Assembly: GCA_013115135.1 (NCBI GenBank)
Contig: JABANP010000105.1
Location: 62,001-126,000, forward strand
Length of the DNA stretch: 64,000 nt
Direction of reading: 5' to 3'
Source of the DNA: Perkinsus olseni
Taxonomy: Eukaryota > Perkinsozoa > Perkinsida > Perkinsidae
Numbering within the stretch: position 1 is the first letter of the stretch; every line of letters starts with the position of its first letter. Below the pieces are notes generated by a model. That model was not told the origin of the DNA, made no database searches, and saw only the letters and a list, made by a program, of their open reading frames with translations. Of this stretch, positions 56,347-64,000 are shown in pieces. The translations under genes were made by a program, and so were the position numbers.

Positions 56347-56824
56347 GTGCTGTGCCAGAGTAGAGCCTGACAGGCTGGGAGGGGCGGCCAACTGATAAAC
56401 GATGGCGACTGAAGGAGGGAAGGCTTCGTTTTTACAGCTGATATCTTTTTTCGGCGGTTATTATGTTATTGAGTTAAAAAGCAGTGTCTGGGGATAGAAC
56501 CCGGAACCTTTCGATACAACTTGTGTTGTTTGAGGAAGTGCAAGATTTGCAAGATTGCAAGTTTAATGGGCTCTCGCGCTATCAAAAACGGAAGCGTGAG
56601 GTAATTCTGAAATACAAGAGAGATGGCCAATTTCCAAGGAAGCATCTTCTGGGAGCTGGGTGCCCCTTCGGGTTTTGGGAGGACTTTCGGGTTTCCCGTT
56701 CCTGCCTTCCCCCGTAATCCAGAGGTTATCGTCTGTTGCGTTTGCCTGGCTGTCGCGCGCGGTTTCTCTGACTTTGGTCTTCATCCGTGAATCTCGAGGG
56801 TGTCTAACGAAAATAAACGCGAAG

Positions 56825-57085
56825 GCGCTCGGGAGAGACCCTGGCTGCATGATCGGGATGATTGTAGTTGAAAGTGACTGGGAGAAGTGGACCGTAAATG
56901 GCTACCAATCGAAAAACGGCGAATCTTGTTGTTATGATGAGACAGGGGTTAGGGTTGTGCGAGAGAATCTTGAGGTCAAGATGGAGAACATAGGTCGGTG
57001 CAAGGAAGGATATCTTACGCTTAATGTGATGGAGCGGATGCTGAAGGGAGCTGTAGAGGGATTGTGTCGAAGGAGACATCGTTAG
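56825..57085 (+). CDS. Candidate terminal exon, unknown protein
   Basis: After a CGAAG acceptor-like site the frame runs SDWEKWTVNGYQSKNGESCC, then VRVVRENLEVKMENIGRCKE to TAG 57,083-57,085. Composition is coding-like. The 5' part is not resolved, and a tRNA-like B-box (minus strand) lies at 56,486-56,505. Confidence 0.35.
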   Translation, partial: ALGRDPGCMIGMIVVESDWEKWTVNGYQSKNGESCCYDETGVRVVRENLEVKMENIGRCKEGYLTLNVMERMLKGAVEGLCRRRHR

Positions 57086-57209
57086 GCTTTAGCGCCACTA
57101 CTAGCGGTCTGCATAAAGATACTCCTAGCGCACCGCAAAGAATTTCGCACAGTGTATCGCATAGCAGTGTTGATGGCTACGATCGTCCATTAGAGTTTGC
57201 AGGATGGTG

Positions 57210-57300
57210 ATCGGGGAGTGGGAATCGAACCAGGGTGTATCGGTTATCAGTTTGATTAAGTTGTACTACCCCCTCATTGAGATGCTTTCCCGCTCTACCG
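57210..57300 (-). other. tRNA-like sequence overlapping Pta gene start
   Basis: On the minus strand: GCGGTAGAGCGGGAAAGC (A-box-like) and CCTGGTTCGATTCCCACTCC (B-box), separated by about 45 nt. The acceptor stem does not pair. Confidence 0.55.
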
Positions 57301-58675
57301 CTCGTTGTGCCCCCGCCGCCCTCGCAGGCATTCGTCAGCGTGCCATGCAGACTGGCCTCAAAAGTAGTGCATCGTCTTAGTAGTATCACTATCTTCACTC
57401 TCACTTCCTTTCAGAGTTCATCGCCTTCCCCGAGGTCACCGATGAGCGTGTGATTCCCGCTGTCGCCAAGGTTCTTAAGGAGAAGATTGCCCAGCCTGTA
57501 AGAATACGGGCGCGTTTCCTGTTCAAAATAAGAAGTTATTTTTGACAGGTCTTGGTGGGTGATCGCGAGGCGGCCTACAAGTGCGCCAAGGCTAACGGCG
57601 TCTCCCTTGAGGGTGTGAGGATCATCGATCCCTCTCTCCATCCCGAGGTCGTCGAGCAGACCGCTACTGTCTTGTAAGTTGGCGGAAATGTGGTAGCATG
57701 GAGTGATGGGTGTGGTGACAGGTTCCAGAAGCGCCAGAAGAAGGGCATGACCCTCGACGCCGCCCTGGACACGGTCAAGAACTCTCCCTTGATGATGGCC
57801 GACTTGATGTTGACCACTGGTCACGTCCAGGGGGTAATTCGCCGTTTCGGAAGTCTTTTGAAAGATAAAATTCTTTGTTCTCTTCTCAGTGCGTTGCTGG
57901 CGCAGCTCATACTTCTGCTGATGTTGCCCGATCAGCCTTGCAGACTGTTGGTGTAAGTTGTTATCTCACGCCACGTATCTTAACTTGATGCGTGCATTCC
58001 GTACATTGGAAAGATATTTTTTCTCAGGTCAAGAAGGGCCTCAAGACCGCCTCTTCATTCTTCGTCATCGCCAAGGACGACATCACCTATCTCTTCGCTG
58101 ACTGCGGTTTCTGCATCGCTCCTTCGATCGCGCAGCTCGCTGAGATCGCCATCACGACCGCTCAGACCTGCGAGGACGTCTTGGCCACGACTCCCCGCGT
58201 TGCCATGCTCAGCTTCTCTACCTTCGGCAGTGCCAAGCACGAGTATGTGACCAGAGTCCAGGAGGCTCTTGCCCTCGCCCGCAAGGAGAAGCCCGATCTC
58301 GCCATCGACGGTGAGATGCAGGTCGATGCTGCCATCGTAAGTTCCCCCCTACCGCGTCGTTTTATCGGTATAAATTTCCTTGTACAGGTCCCCGAGGTCG
58401 CCGCCAAGAAGGCCCCCGCCTCCAAGGTCGCTGGCCAGGCCAACGTTCTCATCTTCCCCGACTTGAACGCCGGCAACATCGCCTACAAGATCGCTGAGCG
58501 TTTCGGCGGTTTCCAGGCTGTCGGCCCTATCTTCCAGGGTCTCGCCTACCCCACCAACGATCTCTCTCGAGGCTGCCATGCTGAGGATGTCGTTGACGCC
58601 GCCGCGGTGACTGTCCTTCAGGGCGCTAGCATCCCGATTCCCACCGGCCCCGCCCCTGGCGATGTTCTTAACTAA
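57282..58675 (+). CDS. pta: Phosphate acetyltransferase, mitochondrial-type leader
   Basis: Seven exons (57282-57363, 57415-57497, 57549-57673, 57722-57833, 57890-57952, 58028-58336, 58388-58675) give 353 residues. Residues 1-27 (MLSRSTARCAPAALAGIRQR...) are Arg/Ser/Ala-rich and lack acids, like a mitochondrial presequence. The catalytic PTA_PTB domain follows: FPEVTDERVIPAVAKVLKEK, LMTTGH-type LMLTTGHVQGCVAGAAHTSA, ADCGFCIAPSIAQLAEIA, and ANVLIFPDLNAGNIAYKIAE with NDLSRGC. The enzyme interconverts acetyl-CoA plus phosphate with acetyl phosphate plus CoA. It is uncommon in eukaryotes, where it pairs with acetate kinase (not in this window) or phosphoketolase. Length is normal for short bacterial-type Pta. 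Codon use is strongly C-biased at third positions, unlike most neighbours, suggesting high expression. Confidence 0.92.
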
Positions 58676-58848
58676 ATGTTTAGGATAGTTGCTGTAGCAT
58701 AGTTGATTATTCGCGCATTTACAGTAACCAAGTGTGAGTCTCTTTATACGAGATGTCCTTCAGTTGAATGATTGTTGTGTTTTATTAGTATCACTGAACC
58801 CAAGGCCGCTGTCAATAGCCTCGATAGGAGGATATACACGAGGATGAA

Positions 58849-59305
58849 TTACTGCTTGGGACGGGGTCCGATCCGACCAGGTGGAGGATCTCTAATGGCA
58901 GCCTGAAAAGAAGAACTGCGTGCACGTAAAGCCTCATGTTAATGGAGCATTAAGCGCTGATAAATATGAGCTAGTGAGAGTCCTCATAGTGAGTTCTATG
59001 AGCTTTCCCTGACGCCGAAACAATCCTTTAATATTGCAACATTGCGACATAACATCGATGAGTGCAAACTGGAAGACCGGGCACCCAATGGTATGGCGTC
59101 TTTCGGTTTTCAACAGTCGATCTCCTGTAGATCACATGTACTTGAAGTTTTTGAGTTAGCTATTATTAAACCTACGTCGGTTTCTGGGAGATTTCCACGT
59201 CCCAGCCACCTCCGTCCAGTAGAATGAGTCCCCAAAGATTTTGCCGCCCCCGAGGCTTTTGTCGATTGGATGATCCTTCATCAGAGCCAACTTATCGTTC
59301 GTGAC
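58849..59305 (-). CDS. C-terminal exons of a small protein
   Basis: Two minus-strand exons in phase 0: 59305-59210 (LALMKDHPIDKSLGGGKIFG) and 58902-58849 (AAIRDPPPGRIGPRPKQ, stop TAA), with TGTAG and TTTTCAG acceptors. Upstream exons probably lie toward 60.16 kb. Family not recognised; the gene is convergent with the Pta gene. Confidence 0.45.
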
Positions 59306-59479
59306 CTACACAACGGACTTGGATATTGAACACTGGATGGTGTCAACGATAAAACCGTCTGCTGCACTATATTATGCGATCCGTGCCGGAAGGCAAGGAA
59401 ATGAGAACAGCGGTGAAAGTCTGAGGCGGTAACGCTGCGGCGTTGGGTTATAATTTTGCACAGACATGTACGAAAAAAC

Positions 59480-59590
59480 TGTCAGATTGCACTGCATGTC
59501 AACGCTACAGAGAGTCCCCAACTGATCATATCGGCAAGAGTCTAACTGAGCCGGCGTTGGACTATGAAGTCGCTCACACGCTAGGGAGCT
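59480..59590 (+). repeat. Dispersed repeat family 2, copy 3
   Basis: The fullest copy on this strand: CTGCATGTCAACGCTACAGA, GAGTCCCCAACTG, then GGCAAGAGTCTAACTGAGCC and the GGCGTTGGACTATGAA core. Confidence 0.65.
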
Positions 59591-59802
59591 CGGCAGATCC
59601 ACGGGCGGCCAGGAAGCCTGTGGCTCACTATGCTGATGGTCTGCGTCTCCTTGTGATGATGGTCATCGACGATTATTGTGATCTTGTCGGCCTTCGCAAC
59701 CATCCTCTCCGTTGATGCTCCTTCCTGAATCGAAAAAAAGAGCTCTTAGGAGTTTAAGCGCTTAAACTAAGTCACTCCAACAAGTCTCAATAAAAAGGCG
59801 TC

Positions 59803-60165
59803 TTAATGAATCTCAGTCGGTCCACATGCGTGAGGGCAATCATGCAGAGTCCCGTAGGTTAAGTGAAACTCCAACGGGTTGTTCTCACGAAAAATGGTGA
59901 CCAAAGCATCGCGCATGGCTTTTTCTCGACGGAAAAAAACGAATTCTGAACCGCCCAGGAGCACCGGTTTGAGTGGAAATATGAGGCTGGCTGGAGGTGG
60001 GACAGTGTGAGGATGAAACTCCTGCACATCTTCCGGACTCGTTCCTGAGGCACGGAGAATCCTATCGGATGAATCTTGAGGGGTTACCTGCGACGCCGAC
60101 CGCAGCGGAAACCGAAGGCAAGTCGTGCAGGGTGACGCTCCAATGACGATACCCGCCAGATGCAT
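59803..60165 (-). CDS. Possible coding region, unknown
   Basis: An open frame from ATG 60,165 (MHLAGIVIGASPCTTCLRFP) runs 120 codons to 59,803. A spliced reading using GTAACC at about 60,089 and CTCAG at about 60,046 is equally possible. It may be the 5' end of the 58.8-59.3 kb gene. Confidence 0.25.
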   Translation of the reverse strand: MHLAGIVIGASPCTTCLRFPLRSASQVTPQDSSDRILRASGTSPEDVQEFHPHTVPPPASLIFPLKPVLLGGSEFVFFRREKAMRDALVTIFRENNPLEFHLTYGTLHDCPHACGPTEIH

Positions 60166-60456
60166 ACCTAATCTTCAACACTTCCCGCTGTTATCACTCT
60201 TGTACTCTTAGATCACCATCATGCGAGGCAAAATCTCTTAACAAATCCCGTAATATTTGAGTTAACTCCTCACACATGATAGTTAAATTATTAAACCTTC
60301 GGATCGTTTGGTCATGAACTAGATATCATACGAGATCTCTCGCACATGCCGAATGCTCAATGAGCGATTTCGAGGTTCGGGTATTCGAGGGCATAGAGCG
60401 TTGCGTTATGCGTTGAACACTAGCGTTTTACATAACGGAGTGAATCTCCACGGATA

Positions 60457-60487
60457 AGCGCTTCCTCAGTGAAAATGAGGAAGCGCT
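60457..60487. repeat. 12-bp perfect hairpin
   Basis: AGCGCTTCCTCA and its exact complement flank GTGAAAA. It is intergenic. A plus-strand ORF at 60,550-60,774 has a GTGAGG donor-like end but no motif and is not called. Confidence 0.6.
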
Positions 60488-60904
60488 CATCAAAATAGGC
60501 CGCTAGGATTTATTTTGGCCATCGCCGCACTTACAATGGTCTGGACGTCATGAGCATCGCTGTGGCGTTGGACTCGTTCTCTCGCCACTTTGCCCTGTTG
60601 CGATTCGAAGACAGCTCTCCCGCTGCTGTATCTGCATTGAATCCGATCTCAGTGATCAGCCCGTCTGGTGAGGTACGCCTGTCGAAGGTCATTGGTCTGC
60701 TATTGGACAAAGCTTCGGGTATGGAGATGTGCGGCACTTCGCTCCCTCGGCGAGATTCTCGGGTCCCTAGATGAACACTGGCCTCATTTTGGAACCAGCT
60801 TTGAAGCGCCAACGCTCGTTGATGTTGGTCGTCAAGAGCTAGTCTTAGTGGGGAGAGCATGGGGGTCACTAAATGACGCTGATTGATTATATCAAGGTCA
60901 CCTT

Positions 60905-61150
60905 GTCAAGGTGACCCGAACAGTCGAACGAAGCCTTGACAGACGAGGGCGAATTAGAACGCTCGAACAAAGCGTTGGGTGAAACGGGCTTATAAGGGCA
61001 CTCGAACAAGGCCTTGAGTGACACGAGCTTATAAGGGAACTCGAACAATGCCTCGACGGGCACGGCTTAATCAAGACCCAGGAACGAAACTTTGGCTGAC
61101 ATGGGTTCAAAATTAAGGCACTCGAACAAAGCCATGACTGTCTCGACAAC
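60905..61150. repeat. ~45-bp minisatellite, about five units
   Basis: CACTCGAACAAAGCC-like units recur at about 60,952, 61,000, 61,041 and 61,119 with intervening GACACGAGCTTATAAGGG. A perfect palindrome GGTCACCTTG-TC-AAGGTGACC precedes it. The region ends 30 bp from the stop of the 61.2-kb gene. Confidence 0.7.
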
Positions 61151-61180
61151 ATCGAACATCATGTGTAAAGGACTAGCATA

Positions 61181-61924
61181 CTATTTCTTTCTTCCGCTCT
61201 TCAGCTTTTTCACAAACCTTTGCGCCTTGCGACCTGGCGACCCGCGGACAATGTCCTTCCATTCTCGATTAGCAGTTGTGAAGGAAATTTTTTTCTTTTT
61301 GGGTTTGTCCTTGAGGTTGATCACCGTCCACTCTCCATCTTTTTCGACTTCAGAAGGGGGTTCTTCGACATCAACGACCGCCCAGTCACCTTCAACTGGT
61401 TTGTCGGCAACTTTAGCTTCCGGAGGCTCCGGATTCGGCGCGACTTTCTCGAAGTGATTCTCGACGAAGTTCAGCGGTGGTTCGCGAGGAATCCACACCG
61501 GAGAAGTCAATGGCGGCTTCTGCAGAACGAACTCTTGAATGGGAGGGCTTGACCGGGGCTTGGATCGCTTTCGAAACATATTGGGCGGCAAGTCTCCGTG
61601 ACCGTAGGTCACTATACCGGGAATATCGGAGAAGTCCATGACGCTCTCCGCCGAGTTCGTGCTCAGAGGGCTCTCGTTCGACCAGTAACCACTGGAAGCA
61701 TCGGAGGTAGAAGACATTGGACTGTGGCGATCCCTGGACGGACTGCTGTCGCGAGACCTGAACGGGTTGTCGTCCTTGAACTTTTTATATTGCACTGCGG
61801 GCTCGTCTTTCTCGGCCTTGGGCACGCAACCGAAGAGACCACGGAAACAGGAAAGCACGTTGAGGGATTTCCCTTGGACGCTATAGACAACGAGGGAAGC
61901 GGCTGGTATCCGTATGAGACGCAT
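61181..61924 (-). CDS. Intronless 247-aa protein, unknown
   Basis: ATG 61,924 to TAG 61,181, no intron needed. The N-terminus is hydrophobic with basic residues (MRLIRIPAASLVVYSVQGKS, then LNVLSCFRGLFGCV), possibly a short anchor or targeting segment. The middle is Ser/Pro-rich and probably disordered (RSRDSSPSRDRHSPMSSTSD). The C-terminus has acidic and then strongly basic stretches (DGEWTVINLKDKPKKKKISF; FVKKLKSGRKK). Lack of introns is unusual here. Function unknown. Confidence 0.65.
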   Translation of the reverse strand: MRLIRIPAASLVVYSVQGKSLNVLSCFRGLFGCVPKAEKDEPAVQYKKFKDDNPFRSRDSSPSRDRHSPMSSTSDASSGYWSNESPLSTNSAESVMDFSDIPGIVTYGHGDLPPNMFRKRSKPRSSPPIQEFVLQKPPLTSPVWIPREPPLNFVENHFEKVAPNPEPPEAKVADKPVEGDWAVVDVEEPPSEVEKDGEWTVINLKDKPKKKKISFTTANREWKDIVRGSPGRKAQRFVKKLKSGRKK

Positions 61925-62092
61925 GGCGGGCAAATCTTAGGTTGAAGCTCGGTGGAAATACTCCGAGACACAATTTATGGCGAGAGCGAGAATGATCAAT
62001 CTGGAGACGCCAAGTGACACCACCGTGACGCCAGGAGGAAAGGAAGCCTCGCTGGTTGAATATACCCCTGAGGAGAGCTTCCTGACTTTTGT

Positions 62093-62236
62093 AAGGGAAT
62101 ATCATTTCAATCACCGTGACGCGATCAAATGCACTTTTCTAAGGGAATAGCATTTCAATCACCGTGACGCGGTCAAATGCACTTTTCTGAGGGAATAGCA
62201 TTTTAATTACCGTGACGCCGTGTGACGACGCCTTAT
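62093..62236. repeat. 48-bp tandem repeat upstream of the 61.9-kb start
   Basis: Three units start at 62,093, 62,141 and 62,189 (AAGGGAATA.CATTTCAATC, CACCGTGACGC, AAATGCACTTTTCT), diverging in the third. It lies about 170-300 bp upstream of the minus-strand gene, so it may be part of its promoter. Confidence 0.8.
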
Positions 62237-63281
62237 TCCGAAACTCAGAAGCGTATCTGGGATTGATTCCCCCACGTAAAACGATGTTCTAGAATCGATT
62301 CTGAGTTCCGAAAGTGGTCTATTGAAGACCTATTGATCAATATTTCGTCAATAGAATATTATTGACGTGATAATATTCATCCTCGAGATCGCCAACAGCG
62401 CGATTCTCCTGAGGTTTGTTCGGTTTCCATTGAATTTGACGTCGCGCGACGGGCGCGGATGGAAGGACGCCTCAGAAGGAAGCGTTCCGATAAACTATTT
62501 GATAATAACAGTATACCAGTTCGCGCGTGGAACCCTTAATGAGACTATTAACACATACGAGCTACCAGCATCATCGCGTCTGGACGCCATTCCGGTGGAA
62601 TCCACTTTGAAGCATCCCATCGGAGGAAAAGCGCTTAGAGCTTTTCCGTAGGTGAGACCTTAGTCGGAGAGTTTTCTCCCTGATAGCGCCCGACTCGGGC
62701 GCGCGGCTACTGCCCCCTCCCAAACTCGCAGATCAGAGGTTTCAATTGACTAGACAGTCGGGTCTGCTGTGACTCGTGACCACTGCCCTACCCTGACGAA
62801 ACATCTCGATGGGGTTTCCACATTCGATTTAAACTAATGGACCGTGAATGAACACCCCGAGGGAATCTTTCCGACGAAACATCTGATGACCAGTAAACTC
62901 TTACTCAGCCGGTCCCGGCTTTCGGTGACGAACTTATATACAGGAACAGGGCTAATGTGATTCAGTGGAACTTGTGAAAACCTTTGGGATCACTCACGTT
63001 CACACATTCCACAGATGAAACCGGCTCGAGAGGTTTGTATCTCTTCCTCTTTGTTCCGCTCACAACGCTAATGCTCATTGACGATTGTTGTGATCACGCC
63101 GTGTGTCTCGAGAGCTAACAGACTGGCTTATCAGCTGAGTCGGTGGAGTACCTCTTAAGACATAATATGCGCGTATGAGAACCCAACTTTTAACACAACA
63201 GTTTTTGATACAGCAACAACGAACGCTCAATGGTTGACAGATGCATGATAAACAACAGGAGCAACGGAGTAAAGGCAGGTG
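62237..63281. other. Intergenic, no supported gene
   Basis: Short inverted repeats near 62,295-62,365 (TATTGATCAATA, TCAATAGAATATTATTGA). The plus-strand ORF at 62,367 lacks an ATG start and motifs. Confidence 0.45.
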
Positions 63282-63580
63282 TCAACTTCGAAGTATATTC
63301 GAAGCGGACTCGGCCATCTCCATCATCCTATCGCTAGACGTCAGCTCAGTTTCCTTTTCAACAGTTTCTCCTCTCGCTTTCCTCACGCTGTGAGTAGTCG
63401 GTGCCTGTCCTGTTCCGCTGGCGTGATCCCCATGAGTGCCTCCGTGGAATCTGAGAACGTGAGCCTCACGTTGCAGAGCCCGTTCCTCAGGAGGAAGCTC
63501 AGAGAACGCGGCATCGACGAGTTTGGTCACGAATCCAATTCCACCGAAGAAGCACAGCCAGTGGTCAACCGACCTCTACT
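63282..63580 (-). CDS. Candidate small protein with one hydrophobic segment
   Basis: After an ACTCAGTAG acceptor-like site the minus strand reads VDHWLCFFGGIGFVTKLVDA, then AAFSELPPEERALQ and an acidic end (SDRMMEMAESASNILRS) to a stop at 63,282. A GTGAGG donor at about 63,470 offers a spliced alternative. No start seen; function unknown. Confidence 0.4.
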
Positions 63581-63683
63581 GAGTTACAAAAGCGCTCTCA
63601 GGGTGGTCTGTTACAGTAACAGTGTTACTGTAACGGTGGGACGCTCTTGAAACTTAGTAAGGATCTAAACAGCCCCACAGTGT

Positions 63684-63971
63684 CTACCTGGTCCGTGCGT
63701 CCATTTCTCTATTCATTAATGTCCGGTAATTCCTGGAGCCCTCGTCCTCGTAACTTGAGGTGAAGTCATCATAGTGAACCATTTCATACGGCTCATTCAC
63801 AGGAGCACGTCGCCGCCGGGCCCGACGACCCCTGCAAAACAATCGTGCACACAAGGCGCCGAAGCAGCAGCCGTGACTGGTTTCATCGTTCAGGAGAAGC
63901 TCTTGCTCTCGTTGAACCGTTCGGGCCGAGCACAACACCAGAAAACAGCAAATCCATGTGCTGCGGAACAT
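63684..63971 (-). CDS. Small secreted protein with Arg cluster and acidic tail
   Basis: Intronless ORF of 95 residues from ATG 63,971. A signal peptide (MFRSTWICCFLVLCSA) is followed by a Cys-rich stretch (HGCCFGALCARLFCRG), a cluster RRARRRR and an acidic, Tyr-rich tail (MVHYDDFTSSYEDEGSRNY). The order signal, basic cluster, acidic tail resembles the 54.4-kb gene, though sequences do not align well by eye. Secretion is likely; function unknown. Confidence 0.6.
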   Translation of the reverse strand: MFRSTWICCFLVLCSARTVQREQELLLNDETSHGCCFGALCARLFCRGRRARRRRAPVNEPYEMVHYDDFTSSYEDEGSRNYRTLMNREMDARTR

Positions 63972-64000
63972 GGCAGACGGGGATGAGTGAAACTCAACTT

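Noticed and set aside
14556..57300. Other tRNA-like sequences as working tRNA genes
   Set aside because: Apart from 52,156-52,227 they lack a pairing acceptor stem or have mismatched T-stems, so only tRNA-like status is claimed.
57400..58675. Acidic ribosomal protein P0
   Set aside because: First impression only; the joined exons carry the PTA_PTB motifs (DLNAGNIAYKIAE, NDLSRGC), not P0 sequence.
60890..61152. Minus-strand ORF with HRLCSSALIS-type repeats
   Set aside because: It is produced by the ~45-bp minisatellite and has no ATG context, motif or splice support.
1..64000. CRISPR array, rRNA genes, bacterial operons
   Set aside because: No regularly spaced repeat-spacer pattern, no rRNA-like sequence and no ribosome-binding-site/operon layout were seen.

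Overview
The window looks like nuclear DNA of a flagellated protist, most likely an alveolate of the Perkinsus type. This is an inference: no rRNA or species-diagnostic sequence is present. Reasons: protein genes on both strands are cut into many small exons by short GT-AG introns, often 45-60 nt; there is an SHAQKYF-class Myb protein, a PG-rich (SHIPPO-type) axonemal protein, several EF-hand proteins, an oligosaccharyltransferase subunit of ribophorin II type, a VTT-family membrane protein and a BEL/Pao-like retroelement. No CRISPR array, operon or bacterial gene organisation is seen. Because starts and splice sites were read by eye, gene ends are firm where a stop is given and less firm at 5' ends.

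Layout. 1-3,820: 3' part of a retrotransposon (RT, RNase H, integrase) with a frame change near 1,290. 5.1-7.1 kb (minus): a mucin-like/EGF type I membrane protein and a small secreted protein. 7.1-9.3 kb: no resolved gene. 9.3-14.05 kb (minus): two EF-hand genes. 14.03-15.97 kb (plus): the Myb gene, head to head with the second EF-hand gene. 16.8-19.07 kb (minus): the PG-repeat gene. 20.05-26.36 kb (minus): a VTT-like multi-pass membrane protein whose 14 recognised exons sum to an exact 816 codons, with a frame-broken ORF inside one intron. 26.6-27.6 kb (minus): a charged tandem-repeat protein. 28.4-33.6 kb (plus): three membrane-associated genes. 34.55-47.18 kb (plus): two tandem paralogous type I membrane proteins with matching exon order and splice phases. 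47.8-54.1 kb (plus): a 117-aa protein and a long helical-repeat (possibly RAP-type) gene with a tRNA-Ala inside one intron. 54.4-58.7 kb (plus): a small secreted protein, the ribophorin II-like subunit and a phosphate acetyltransferase with a mitochondrial-type leader. 58.8-64 kb (mostly minus): small, mostly unrecognised genes.

How genes may relate. Two themes recur: membrane or secreted proteins (mucin-like, paralogue pair, small secreted proteins, VTT, ribophorin II) that would use the secretory pathway, and calcium sensing (EF-hand genes). Otherwise neighbours look functionally unrelated.

The most unusual signals are in the introns. At least fifteen tRNA-like pieces (B-box and sometimes A-box) lie in or beside genes, several spanning most of an intron. 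Very short GT..AG segments (16-24 nt) remove in-frame stops. Several introns share sequence with each other or with dispersed repeats. Together this suggests active intron gain from repeats and tRNA-derived sequence, which is a hypothesis to test.
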